Assembly (NCBI RefSeq): GCF_012516475.1
Contig: NZ_CP051217.1
Span: forward strand, 1,860,001 to 1,924,000
Length of the DNA stretch: 64,000 bases
Source: Parasphingorhabdus halotolerans
GTDB lineage: Bacteria; Pseudomonadota; Alphaproteobacteria; Sphingomonadales; Sphingomonadaceae
Direction of reading: 5' to 3'
Positions within the stretch are counted from its first letter, which is position 1. Each line of letters begins with the position of its first letter. The position numbers and the translations under genes are program-made. This document shows, piece after piece, positions 51,493 through 60,240 of the stretch. Under the pieces are notes generated by a model. That model saw only the letters and a list, made by a program, of their open reading frames with translations. It did no database searches and had not been told where the DNA came from.

Positions 51493-52146
51493 ATGTGTAA
51501 CAAAATTCGTAAGGGGCTAGTCTCGTCTATCGGAGTTTTCGCCGTAATGGGATGTGCACATGCACAGGATAGCATTGAGCAGCCAAAATACGACGTGATC
51601 AAACAGTCCGATGGCGTCGAGCTGCGCAACTATGCGCCTTATCTCGCTGCGGAAGTGACCATAGAGGCGGGGTCATCGGACGAAGCATCCAACAAGGGCT
51701 TCAGGCAACTGGCCGGATATATCTTCGGCGGCAACCAGCGCGCAGACAAAATTGCCATGACCGCACCGGTTACAACGCAGGCGAAATCAGCTTCCACGAC
51801 GATTGCGATGACGGCGCCTGTCACGACTTCCAAGAATGAAGACGGCGCTTATACAATTCAATTTTCGATGCCTTCGAAATGGACAATGGATACGCTACCA
51901 ATTCCTGATAATGACAAGATCGAATTGACCGAGATTCCGGCCGAACAACGCGTCGCTTATCGATACATCGGTACACGCTCCGAAGCGCTCATTAAGGAAG
52001 CTGCTGCGAAAATTGAAGACTTCCGCAAAGCCGAAGATTTGGAAGCAGCTTCATCTTTGATCGTCGCCGGATATGATGGACCAAGTGTGCCACAGGCACA
52101 GAGGCGCTGGGAAGTCATGCAGATCGTCAAACGATCTGTTCAATGA
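51493..52146 (+). CDS. SOUL-family heme-binding protein
   Basis: This 217-residue protein has a signal peptide (SSIGVFAVMGCAHAQ) and the SOUL/HBP domain: IEQPKYDVIKQSDGVELRNY, FRQLAGYIFGGNQRADKIAM, TAPVTT twice, and YRYIGTRSEALIKEAAAKIE. The family binds heme or tetrapyrroles. It is the third gene of the sigma-E operon, ten bases after chrR. Sequestering photosensitising tetrapyrroles would fit a singlet-oxygen response, but this is inference. Confidence 0.92.
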   Translation: MCNKIRKGLVSSIGVFAVMGCAHAQDSIEQPKYDVIKQSDGVELRNYAPYLAAEVTIEAGSSDEASNKGFRQLAGYIFGGNQRADKIAMTAPVTTQAKSASTTIAMTAPVTTSKNEDGAYTIQFSMPSKWTMDTLPIPDNDKIELTEIPAEQRVAYRYIGTRSEALIKEAAAKIEDFRKAEDLEAASSLIVAGYDGPSVPQAQRRWEVMQIVKRSVQ

Positions 52147-52165
52147 ATATTTGGCGCCTCTATTA

Positions 52166-52301
52166 ATGAAATCCATTCTCGTCCTCATCGCAGCAATTGC
52201 GTTTGCTATCTCACCGTTTTTTGTCGCCCGATTTTGGTGGTTTTGATCCCGAGCCCTATCCCATACCGCAACGCAACTCTGCTGTTCTGTTCCCCGTCAG
52301 C
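52166..52301 (+). pseudogene. TspO-like tryptophan-rich membrane protein, truncated by IS3
   Basis: From the ATG at 52166 the frame gives MKSILVLIAAIAFAISPFF and then a stop. With one T fewer in the six-T run at 52217-52222 it continues SPFLSPDFGGFDPEPYPIPQ, the N-terminus of TspO/MBR-like proteins of alphaproteobacteria. The rest (several helices) is absent, replaced by IS3 DNA. It starts 20 bases after the SOUL stop, so it belonged to the sigma-E operon. TspO relates to tetrapyrrole handling, in keeping with the island. Confidence 0.6.
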
Positions 52302-52374
52302 GATCGATAGACAGATTAGCGTCATATAATAAGGGAGTATTTTGGTTTCATTGCAGTGACTGTAAGGAACGAAG

Positions 52375-52743
52375 ATGAAAGCAAAATACTCAAAAGCCTC
52401 CACAGAGCGGGTGGTGAAAGATATCCGCAGAGCGACCCGCAAGCAATATAGCGCGGAAGAGAAGATACGGATCGTGCTGGAAGGGCTGCGTGGAGAGGAT
52501 AGTATCACGGAGCTATGCCGGCGTGAAGGTATCGCGCAGGGTGTTTATTATAAATGGTCAAAGGACTTCATGGAGGCCGGGAAGAAGCGGCTTGCTGGTG
52601 ACACGGCTCGCGCGGCAAACAATGAAGAGGTGACAGAGCTTCGCCGTGAGGGCCGTGATCTGAAGGAAGTTGTAGCAGAGCTAACACTTGAGAACCGGCT
52701 GCTCAAAAAAAGCATGATCGGGGATGGGGAGTTAGAGGAATGA
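52375..52743 (+). CDS. IS3-family transposase OrfA
   Basis: This 122-residue protein has a helix-turn-helix (YSAEEKIRIVLEGLRGEDSI, then ELCRREGIAQGVYYKW) and a C-terminal leucine-rich coiled coil (ELRREGRDLKEVVAELTLEN) used for dimerisation. It binds the IS ends. OrfB starts at 52740, overlapping its stop (ATGA), so OrfB is made by re-initiation or by fusion. The frame is intact. Confidence 0.93.
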   Translation: MKAKYSKASTERVVKDIRRATRKQYSAEEKIRIVLEGLRGEDSITELCRREGIAQGVYYKWSKDFMEAGKKRLAGDTARAANNEEVTELRREGRDLKEVVAELTLENRLLKKSMIGDGELEE

Positions 52744-53720
52744 GATACCCTGCCACTGAGAAGCTGGAGATTATCAAGCTGGTGGAGCGCTCACATCTGC
52801 CAGCGAAGCAGACGCTAGACAAGCTGGGCATTGCCCGGCCTACCTTCTACCGATGGTATGATCTGTATCAGCGGTTCGGCGAAGATGCGCTGGAAGACAA
52901 GCGCCCTGGACCGCGCCGTGCGTGGAACCGGATACCGGATGATATCCACGACCAGATACTGGAAATGGCGCTGGAACGCTGCGAACTGAGCCCGCGAGAG
53001 CTGGCGGTGACGTACACCGATGAGCAGCGCTACTTTGTATCGGAAGCCAGCGTTTACAGGCTTCTGAAGGCGCATGACCTGATTACCAGCCCGAACTTCA
53101 TCGTGATGAAGGCTGCCAGCGAGTTTAAGGACAAGACGACTGCACCCAATCAGCTATGGCAGACGGACTTTACCTACCTGAAGATCATTGGCTGGGGCTG
53201 GTATTATCTCTCCATCATACTCGATGACTATAGCCGCTATATCATTGCATGGAAGCTTTGCACGACGATGAAAGCTGAGGATGTTACCGATACGCTGGAA
53301 CTGGCATTAACAGCATCAGGTTGCGATCAGGCCCATGTGTTACATAAGCCCCGGCTGCTATCGGACAATGGTCCCAGCTATGTCGCGGGAGAACTGGCTG
53401 ACTGGCTCAAAGACAGAAACATGCGCCATGTCCGCGGCGCACCCTTCCATCCACAAACACAGGGTAAAATCGAGCGTTGGCATCAGACCTTGAAGAACCG
53501 CATCCTGCTCAAGAATTATTATCTGCTCGGCGATCTGGAGGCGCAGGTCGAAGCGTTCGTCGAATATTACAACCATCAGCGCTATCACGAGAGCCTGAAA
53601 AACGTCACACCCCCCGATGCCTACTTCGGCAGAGCGCAAGCCATCATCAAACAGCGAGAAAGGATCAAACGAAAAACCATCGAACATCGGCGCTTGCAAT
53701 ACCGCAAGATCGCCGCCTAA
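52740..53720 (+). CDS. IS3-family transposase OrfB (DDE integrase)
   Basis: This 326-residue protein has a short N-terminal HTH_21-like segment (IIKLVERSHLPAKQTLDKLG) and a retroviral-type integrase core. The three acidic residues are in LWQTDFTYLK, LLSDNGPSYVAGEL and QTQGKIERWHQTLKN. The domain ends YYNHQRYHESLKNVTPPDAY, then a basic tail. It is intact and could be active. It is overlapped by four bases with OrfA. Confidence 0.95.
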   Translation: MRYPATEKLEIIKLVERSHLPAKQTLDKLGIARPTFYRWYDLYQRFGEDALEDKRPGPRRAWNRIPDDIHDQILEMALERCELSPRELAVTYTDEQRYFVSEASVYRLLKAHDLITSPNFIVMKAASEFKDKTTAPNQLWQTDFTYLKIIGWGWYYLSIILDDYSRYIIAWKLCTTMKAEDVTDTLELALTASGCDQAHVLHKPRLLSDNGPSYVAGELADWLKDRNMRHVRGAPFHPQTQGKIERWHQTLKNRILLKNYYLLGDLEAQVEAFVEYYNHQRYHESLKNVTPPDAYFGRAQAIIKQRERIKRKTIEHRRLQYRKIAA

Positions 53721-53779
53721 TATCAACCAACCAGATGGAACCAAATACTCGCCTATTTTAAACCAGAATCAGTCTCACA

Positions 53780-53989
53780 TTCGCTCACATCGCAAGCGAT
53801 AGTAGCGACCCTCACACCGCGCTCGCGCAATTCTTCCGCGACGCCTTCTTCCTCCGCGCCAATGCTCAGGTCAGAAACGACACAATTGGCGCCTTCATCG
53901 GCAAAGCGCTGCAATATGCCTTGGCCCAATCCCTTTTCCTTGCCCGATCCTGTGACGACAATGGTCTTTCCGTCAAATTTTCCAGCCAT
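53780..53989 (-). pseudogene. short-chain dehydrogenase/reductase, N-terminal fragment
   Basis: About 70 codons remain: MAGKFDGKTIVVTGSGKEKG, ADEGANCVVSDLSIGAEEEG and VRVATIACDVSE. The nucleotide-binding TGxxxGxG motif is present, but the catalytic Ser-Tyr-Lys part was removed where the IS3 right end joins. The frame then runs a few codons into the IS. It was the last gene of the catabolic cluster on this strand. The ATG at 53989 is two bases after the HapK gene stop. Confidence 0.85.
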
Positions 53990-53991
53990 GA

Positions 53992-54300
53992 TTACAAATC
54001 TTCGGTCAATATGAACTGCGGGTTATCGGCATAGTCCTGAAACGGCGCGGCCATGGCCTGAAATTCATCGGTGGAAATATCCGCAACAAACGGATCCATC
54101 CCGGTGATGTCCAATATCTCCACATATTGATAAGGCGAAGCATCTTCCGAGCCGAACAGGCCAGTCGCTTTGTGCACGGTAAATTTCTCGACCGATCCCA
54201 AACCATTCACACCGGGAATATCTGCGGTTTTGGCCCAGGCTTCATAATCAGCAGCGCTCACGCCGTCCTTCAGATTGAACACAACTATGATGCGCATCAT
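53992..54300 (-). CDS. HapK (REDY-like) family small protein
   Basis: This 102-residue protein follows the pattern of the REDY-like/HapK family of the ferredoxin-like EthD fold: IIVVFNLKDGVSAADYEAWA, EKFTVHKATGLFG and YQYVEILDITGMDPFV. HapK is named from a prodigiosin-like pathway, but most members lie in degradation clusters and have no proven role. Its ATG at 54300 or the next codon, after GAGAGATG. It is downstream of the amidase gene. Confidence 0.8.
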   Translation of the reverse strand: MMRIIVVFNLKDGVSAADYEAWAKTADIPGVNGLGSVEKFTVHKATGLFGSEDASPYQYVEILDITGMDPFVADISTDEFQAMAAPFQDYADNPQFILTEDL

Positions 54301-54308
54301 CTCTCTCC

Positions 54309-55508
54309 TTAAAATTGTTTCATGAAAAATTCAGGCTGGCGATAGGCGAAGAGCTGGTTATCCAGTTTGCGAGCCAGTGCAAACAGACCGCCTTCGTTTC
54401 CAGCCGCACCAACTATCTGTACGGCCACCGGAAGTCCGTCTTCATTCAACCCTGAAGGTATCGTGATTGCCGGCAGACCAGCAATATTTGCCAGACAGGT
54501 AAAATCCGCCTGATTGGCAGGCGCCTTGTCTTCATGGCTAAACGCCGCTTGCGGCGTAGTCGGCAACAAAATCGCACCAGATTTTCCAACGGCTTCGATC
54601 ACCGCATCACGTGTTTCAGCCAGAATTTTCCTGTCTTCTGCAAGGTCATCCTCGCTGCGCTCGGGACCAAAGGTGAGCAAAAATTTCAAGCTGTCAGAAA
54701 CACCTGTCGGATTGGTTTCAACTGTTTCCTTGAGCGATTCAGAAAGTGCCAGCGATGTTAAAATAAACCCCGCATAGCGGATACGGGTGAGCGGGTAAGG
54801 CAAGGAAAATTCCGTGCTTGCATCCATGAGATGCTTCGCTTTTTCGTACCCCTTAAGAACGGCCTCTTCACATTCGACATCGCCGAGATTTTTCAATAAT
54901 ATAATATTATCAATGGTTCGCGGGACATTAAAATCGATCAGAACCCGCGAGCAGGCCTCCAATGACTCCATCGACCGCGCCAATGGGCCGATGCTATCAA
55001 GCGATGCTTCGGCGATCTCCAGACCATCCTGGCTGATCGCACCGTGCGTTGGCTTTAGACCATATATGCCGCAATAGGCCGCTGGAATACGCACTGATCC
55101 CATAGTATCGGAACCCAGCGCGATATCGCATATTCCAGCTGCCACCGCCGCGCCGCTGCCGCCGGACGAGCCGCCGGGCGTATATCCGATTTTATGCGGG
55201 TTTTGCGTAGCGCCAAAAAACGGATTGTCGGTTTTGGCTCCAAGCGCAGCCTCTTCCATATTGAGGATACCAACAATCGCCGCGCCTGCTGATTTTAGTT
55301 TTGCGACGGCGTCAGCGTCTTTATTCGCTATTCTATCCCGATAGGCTCCGATACCCGCCGTCCAGGGCAATCCCTCGACAGCAATATTGGCTTTTACACC
55401 CAGAGTATTATCTTCAAATATACCTTCGCCAAAATAGGCATGTGCGTTAAAATCCGTAAAAGCCTTCAGCGTCTCGTTCGCCTCTTCAAGATCTTTCCAG
55501 TTAATCAT
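54309..55508 (-). CDS. amidase-signature hydrolase
   Basis: This 399-residue protein has the amidase-signature core: lysine in VGILNMEEAALGAKTD-like context (about residue 90), the glycine/serine-rich GYTPGGSSGGSGAAVAAGIC (about 110-130), and the serine nucleophile in SDTMGSVRIPAAYCG (about 140). It hydrolyses amide bonds or an ester-like substrate. The length is short for the family (usual 450-500), lacking part of the C-terminal region. It is eight bases downstream of the ligase gene and belongs to the catabolic operon. Confidence 0.93.
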   Translation of the reverse strand: MINWKDLEEANETLKAFTDFNAHAYFGEGIFEDNTLGVKANIAVEGLPWTAGIGAYRDRIANKDADAVAKLKSAGAAIVGILNMEEAALGAKTDNPFFGATQNPHKIGYTPGGSSGGSGAAVAAGICDIALGSDTMGSVRIPAAYCGIYGLKPTHGAISQDGLEIAEASLDSIGPLARSMESLEACSRVLIDFNVPRTIDNIILLKNLGDVECEEAVLKGYEKAKHLMDASTEFSLPYPLTRIRYAGFILTSLALSESLKETVETNPTGVSDSLKFLLTFGPERSEDDLAEDRKILAETRDAVIEAVGKSGAILLPTTPQAAFSHEDKAPANQADFTCLANIAGLPAITIPSGLNEDGLPVAVQIVGAAGNEGGLFALARKLDNQLFAYRQPEFFMKQF

Positions 55509-55516
55509 TCCGCCGT

Positions 55517-56878
55517 CTAGACACCCCGCTCATCAATCAACCGTATCGGCTTTTGCCTTGTGTCGATCTGTGTATCTTTGGCGGTTTCTCCTGCGCCGAC
55601 AAGAGAAATTTTCACTTCTATCCCTAATCCTTTGCGTAGGAGATCGGCAATTTCCGTAGCGTCGCTGCCTCCTCTACTTTCAAGCGTAACGTGCATATCG
55701 TCGCGACCGGCATCATCACGGGTCACCCGGCAGACATATTCGCCAGTCAATTCTGACTGATTTTCAATCAGCGAGCCAATCGCGTGCGGAAAAATATTGA
55801 TGCCGCGCAGCTTCACCATATTATCGCTGCGGCCTTTAAAGCCGGTGATGCGTTTGAACACCATCCCGGTGGCGTTTGTGTCGGTCCGCTCCTCGGTAAT
55901 ATCATGGGTGTTGAAACGGATGCATGGCGCGATATCGTCCTTGAACAGGCAGGTGACAACCATATCGCCGGTTTCACCCGGCGCAACCGGCGCGCCGCCG
56001 TCAACATCCAGCAATTCCAGATATTGCGCATCTTCCCACACATACATGCCGTCACGTTCCGGACCTTCGCCGGCGATGGAGCCAGTGTCACCCACACCGT
56101 ACCAATCGAAAGCCTTTGCGCCCTGCCATGCAGCTTCGGTTGAAGCGCGATCTTCGGTCCCCAAATGACCGATGATCATTTTAAGCTTGATCCGGTCAAA
56201 CAGTTTTTCCGCCGCCGCTGTGTCCGCCAGCTTGCGAATATAATCGACAAATCCCACCATGCAGGTGACGTTGAAGTCCGCCATGAGATTCACCTGATTA
56301 ACCGAGCGCGTTTCAATCCCCGTGCCTGCGCTCAGGAACAATGAATTGGTGAAATGCGTAACAGCTTCGCGGATATAATGCCCGCCGTTGATCATGCCAT
56401 GACCATAAACCGATTGCACCACATCCTCGCGGCCCAGTCCCATCCAGCGGTACATTCTGCCCACAAGCAGATTCGTAATCTCGCGACCCTTGGGACCAAA
56501 CATGAGCGGCTGGGGGCGACCGGTTGTGCCCGAGGTTGTATGGAAAACCACCGGATCATCACCCCGTCCGTCAAAGTCTCCGTAGGGCGGAAAATCGTTA
56601 ACCGACGCCATCAGGTCACTCTTGTCATAGACCGGCAGCTTGGTGATATCTGCGAGGCTTTTTATGTCGCCTGGCTCGATGCCCTGATTGCCCCAAAGAC
56701 GCCGGTAAAATGGAATCTCCCAGCCACGTATCATCAGTTTTTGGAACTGCGTGTCCTGAATGGCATAAAGCTCGTCACGCGACATATGCGTATAACGTAC
56801 GACAAACGCATCGCCGACCGGATATTGGTCAAGCATGGCTTTGGCGTCAAATGCTTCAAAATAGGTTGGGAAACTCAT
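55517..56878 (-). CDS. phenylacetate-CoA ligase-like adenylate-forming enzyme
   Basis: This 453-residue enzyme activates an aromatic or similar acid to its CoA thioester. The P-loop is TTSGTTGRPQPLMFG (about residue 113), the A8-like loop is YGVGDTGSIAGEG (about 258), and the C-terminal domain begins FKGRSDNMVKLRGINIFP (about 353). The overall form is that of PaaK-type ligases, but the substrate is unknown. The start MSFPTYFEAFDAKAMLDQYP overlaps the end of the PrpD gene by four bases. Confidence 0.92.
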   Translation of the reverse strand: MSFPTYFEAFDAKAMLDQYPVGDAFVVRYTHMSRDELYAIQDTQFQKLMIRGWEIPFYRRLWGNQGIEPGDIKSLADITKLPVYDKSDLMASVNDFPPYGDFDGRGDDPVVFHTTSGTTGRPQPLMFGPKGREITNLLVGRMYRWMGLGREDVVQSVYGHGMINGGHYIREAVTHFTNSLFLSAGTGIETRSVNQVNLMADFNVTCMVGFVDYIRKLADTAAAEKLFDRIKLKMIIGHLGTEDRASTEAAWQGAKAFDWYGVGDTGSIAGEGPERDGMYVWEDAQYLELLDVDGGAPVAPGETGDMVVTCLFKDDIAPCIRFNTHDITEERTDTNATGMVFKRITGFKGRSDNMVKLRGINIFPHAIGSLIENQSELTGEYVCRVTRDDAGRDDMHVTLESRGGSDATEIADLLRKGLGIEVKISLVGAGETAKDTQIDTRQKPIRLIDERGV

Positions 56879-58191
56879 TGGGGCTCCATTGCATAGGCTA
56901 GAGGATTATCAAAAATACGCGGGTCACAGTCTTCGCTGGCCAGACTGTGCGCCAGATCGCGTTTGGATTGTGTTTGCGCATCGGACATGGGCGCCGTCGG
57001 GCTTCCGAGATTGTCGGTGATGTTTTTCTCGATCTGGCTGCGGTTCTTCAGAACGATGTTCAGTTGTTGCGGCGCAAGGGCGTTGTGATCGGGATTGTCG
57101 TCGATCCGGACCGTCACTTTTTCACCCAGAGAAGCAAGCGCCGGATTGGCAAATTCTTGCGCCGTAAAACAGCGCGGATCAATGATCCCGTCGCGCAGCA
57201 TCAATGACACCAGAAACGGCAGGCACAGCCGCGCATAGCTGGGTGTCATATCTCTTTCATAGGCTCGCCCGACAAGCCGGTGGATCAGCGGCGGCGCGGC
57301 GACATCAACCGCAATGACCTGCGCTGGATCAAGCGACCCATCGCGCAACATATCATCCAGCGCGCCCAGAACCCCGTGACTGGCACGACCTGACGGAAAG
57401 GGTTTGGTGCTCACTTCTTCGATCAACCATTTGGATCCAATAGTGTCGGTGTAACGCGCGAGATCGCCCGGTTCGAATAGTTTGAAATAGCCGAACGGAC
57501 CTTCAAGCGCATCATGCGGACCATTCATTCCCGATTTTACCAGATCAACCGCCGTGATGGCAGCGCGGGCGGCATTGGCGATTTGCAGGGGCAGAGCAAT
57601 TGAGGCTTCGACATGCGCCTGCATGGTGCCAGCCGCTTGCGAGCAGGCGAGTCCCAAAACATCGGCATATTGCTTTTCTGTCAGGCCTTCGAGACGCGCA
57701 ACGGCCAAAGCGGCTCCGATAATACCGGCTGTTGCGGGGCGGAAAAACTGCATCGCGCCCGTCGCGGCAACGCCCATGCCGCTGGCAATATCTACGCCCA
57801 CTGACAGAGCGACCAAGAACACATCAACATCGCAGCCGCTCATCCGGTCTGCGCTTGCCAACAGCGCGGCGGTGACAACCGACATCGCATGGACGACGGC
57901 AGGTTCATGCACCGCGTCCCATTCGAGGCAGTGGATGGCAAACCCGTTAAACCAGGCCGCCGATGGCGATGGCATTCTCATGTCGAGACCCAGCAACCGC
58001 GCGTCATCGCCGCTACCCCAGCCTCTCACTGCAGGGAGCATGGCCTGCGCTTCACCAGAACGCGCGCCTGCCGCACCGCCGGCCAAAGTGTCGCCAAGCA
58101 GACGCAATGTTGCCGCTTTGGTAGCCTCGGGCAAATCATGTTTTGCTGCCGCGAAATCAAGGATTTTCCGGGTATGGCTCACGATAGCCAA
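56875..58191 (-). CDS. MmgE/PrpD family protein (A)
   Basis: This 438-residue protein belongs to the 2-methylcitrate dehydratase/cis-aconitate decarboxylase superfamily. Family segments are LRLLGDTLAGGAAGARSGEA, WFNGFAIHCLEWDAVHEP (the active-site-type histidine region near residue 88) and FPSGRASHGVLGALDDML near residue 265. Members dehydrate or isomerise tricarboxylates or hydroxy acids. It overlaps the ligase gene by four bases downstream and the second PrpD gene by 13 bases upstream. Confidence 0.92.
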   Translation of the reverse strand: MAIVSHTRKILDFAAAKHDLPEATKAATLRLLGDTLAGGAAGARSGEAQAMLPAVRGWGSGDDARLLGLDMRMPSPSAAWFNGFAIHCLEWDAVHEPAVVHAMSVVTAALLASADRMSGCDVDVFLVALSVGVDIASGMGVAATGAMQFFRPATAGIIGAALAVARLEGLTEKQYADVLGLACSQAAGTMQAHVEASIALPLQIANAARAAITAVDLVKSGMNGPHDALEGPFGYFKLFEPGDLARYTDTIGSKWLIEEVSTKPFPSGRASHGVLGALDDMLRDGSLDPAQVIAVDVAAPPLIHRLVGRAYERDMTPSYARLCLPFLVSLMLRDGIIDPRCFTAQEFANPALASLGEKVTVRIDDNPDHNALAPQQLNIVLKNRSQIEKNITDNLGSPTAPMSDAQTQSKRDLAHSLASEDCDPRIFDNPLAYAMEPQ

Positions 58192-59423
58192 TCTCTCAGC
58201 ATTTTGTGGATCGCTTCCGGATCATCACCGTTTAGGGCTAAATCGATGGCCCGGTCTGCTTCCACATCAGGCAAACGACCCCAAGCGATCAGCGCCCGCG
58301 CTTTGCCGATAATGCCATCTCTTGAAAGCGGTCGTTCAGGGTCACCCTGTGTGTCGACCAAATCAAAGGTTTGGCCACTGCAAGTAATGCGCGCACCATA
58401 ATGTTCAGGATAACGGGCGGTAACATCCTCCGCCGCTTTGACTGTCACCCGCCTTCGCGCTTTGGCAAAAGCGGCAATCGCATCCTGCTCAAAATCGGCC
58501 AGTTCCGGCACGCCTTTTTCGGCAACGACAGCAACAGCTTGCTGCAAGGAAAATTTTGCGTCCACCACTGTTTGCGGGTCTGGCCGGTCGCAAAACGTGA
58601 TCGCATCAGCATAGGTCTCGACAAGAACTTCGCCGTCCAGAGAACCCAGCTTGGCTTTCAATTCCAGCGCCGCATCAATTGCGGGATGGGCATGGCGGCA
58701 AGCGCCCCAGGGTTTGAAGCTCACCTCATGGATGCGCCACTTTCTCGGGAAAGTTATTCGCTTGGGATTTTCGCAAGTCGCGGCGTAAAGGCCTTGCGGG
58801 CCTTCCAGTATGAACCGAGGGCCAACGGCACCATGCGCAGCATAAAACCCGGCGCTTCCGCCGTTAGATAAAGCTCTTTCGATGTGCCATTGCTTCGCAT
58901 CAGTGTTTTCATGGCGCATCTGCCATAAGCCCCCAGAAACGGAACCGGCTAACCCCAGCGCAGAGACAGTCTTGTCCAAATCCGAACCATAGAGTGATGA
59001 AACTGCAGCCGCTGCACCAAAAACTCCTGCCGTCGATGTGTTGTGATAGAACCGGTAATGACAATCATCAAACGTTGATCCAATAGCAATCGTGGCTTCA
59101 TATCCTTTTATCGCGGCATCCAGAATATCATCCATCGCGTATTGGCCGCCAACCATTAATGTTGGCCAAATTACAGGCCCGGGGTGCAATATTGACGAGC
59201 GGTGGATATCATCCATTTCCATAATATTGCCAAGCCAAGCCGCTTTGCTGGCAATATTTTCTTCCTTGTAACCGAGTTGTTGTTCTGCCAGATCACTCTG
59301 CCGCGCCCCGGCAACGCACCCCAGCCAATCGAGCAAATGCAGCCGCGCCCGCTGCCGGGTCGCTTCATCAACCGGACGCATCAAATGCTTGGCCAATTTC
59401 TCGGTCAGGCTCTCTTGCGTCAT
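58179..59423 (-). CDS. MmgE/PrpD family protein (B)
   Basis: This 414-residue protein is a second, clearly different MmgE/PrpD paralogue: LHLLDWLGCVAGARQSDLAE, LGNIMEMDDIHRSSILHPGP (histidine-bearing) and VSFKPWGACRHAHPAIDAAL. Tandem pairs in one operon suggest either a heteromer or two successive dehydration/isomerisation steps on related acids. It is divergent from the GntR regulator, which probably controls it. Start at 59423 (MTQESLTEKLAKHLM). Confidence 0.92.
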   Translation of the reverse strand: MTQESLTEKLAKHLMRPVDEATRQRARLHLLDWLGCVAGARQSDLAEQQLGYKEENIASKAAWLGNIMEMDDIHRSSILHPGPVIWPTLMVGGQYAMDDILDAAIKGYEATIAIGSTFDDCHYRFYHNTSTAGVFGAAAAVSSLYGSDLDKTVSALGLAGSVSGGLWQMRHENTDAKQWHIERALSNGGSAGFYAAHGAVGPRFILEGPQGLYAATCENPKRITFPRKWRIHEVSFKPWGACRHAHPAIDAALELKAKLGSLDGEVLVETYADAITFCDRPDPQTVVDAKFSLQQAVAVVAEKGVPELADFEQDAIAAFAKARRRVTVKAAEDVTARYPEHYGARITCSGQTFDLVDTQGDPERPLSRDGIIGKARALIAWGRLPDVEADRAIDLALNGDDPEAIHKMLRDWLS

Positions 59424-59449
59424 GGTGCGGTCCGCCTTAAGATCAAATA

Positions 59450-60229
59450 ATGTCCGGACAAACCCAATCTGCCGTCGAGACCGCCGCGAAGGCGAGCAAG
59501 TCTTCCAAGAAGAAACCGCGTTACCTGGAACTGGCGGATGAATTGCGTGAAGAAGTTCTTCGTGGTGATTATCCTGACCCTGGTGATTTCCCCACGGAAT
59601 CGGTGCTTTGCAAAAAGTTCAGAGTCAGCCGTTTCACCGTGCGCGAAGCTTTGCGCAAGCTGGCCTCCGAAGGGCTGATTGCTCGCAAGCGCGGTTCTGG
59701 CACCGTTGTCCAGCCTGCCACGGCCCGGGCTGGAGCACTCCATCAACCACTGAGCAATGTTGGCGAGATCCTCCAATATGCCCGTGATACGACAATTAGC
59801 TTTGAGAAGCTCGATCCGCAGGAAATTCCTGTCAAAATTGCAGAACAAATTGGAATAAGCCCGAAACGCAAATGGTTTGTTTTCCATGGGAAGCGGCTCA
59901 AGCCCGGACGCAAACGTCCGATTGCCGTTACAGTGGCCTGGGTCACGCCCGAGCTTGCCGATGCGGTCGGCAAAATCGATGTCGATGGCGCGACATTGTT
60001 TGGCCAGATTGAGGAACTTGGCAAGCTGACCGTGACCCGCGTAACGCAGGATATTCAGGCGATCGCGGCGTCCAGACATTTTGCCAGAGACTTGGGCATT
60101 GAAGAGAATGATCCGGTGCTGCGCATTTTGCGCTGCTATTATGACGAGACCGACCGTCTTTTCGAGATCTCGGCGAGCTATCACCCGGGCGAACGCTTTG
60201 CCTATTCGATGCATATTGAGGTGGACTGA
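59450..60229 (+). CDS. GntR-family regulator (HutC/UTRA type)
   Basis: This 259-residue regulator has a GntR winged helix at residues 24-95 (YLELADELREEVLRGDYPDP, VLCKKFRVSRFTVREALRKL) and a UTRA ligand-binding domain in the C-terminal 150 residues (PVKIAEQIGISPKRKWFVFH, DPVLRILRCYYDETDRLFEI). It lies in the middle of the catabolic cluster, divergent from the PrpD operon and convergent with the CoA-transferase genes. Its ligand is probably the cluster's substrate or a CoA ester. Confidence 0.93.
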   Translation: MSGQTQSAVETAAKASKSSKKKPRYLELADELREEVLRGDYPDPGDFPTESVLCKKFRVSRFTVREALRKLASEGLIARKRGSGTVVQPATARAGALHQPLSNVGEILQYARDTTISFEKLDPQEIPVKIAEQIGISPKRKWFVFHGKRLKPGRKRPIAVTVAWVTPELADAVGKIDVDGATLFGQIEELGKLTVTRVTQDIQAIAASRHFARDLGIEENDPVLRILRCYYDETDRLFEISASYHPGERFAYSMHIEVD

Positions 60230-60240
60230 ACCGGCCCGGC

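Larger units (their letters stand above)
52302..53779 (+). mobile_element. IS3-family insertion sequence
   Basis: An element of about 1.48 kb with OrfA and OrfB. Imperfect terminal inverted repeats of about 40 bases are seen: GAGTATTTTGGTTTCAT near 52335 and its counterpart GAGTATTTGGTTCCAT (reverse) near 53745, with outer parts GACAGATT and GACTGATT. No clear direct duplication is found. The right end is placed at TGTGAGACT (53771-53779, reverse). Borders are approximate on the left. Confidence 0.85.
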
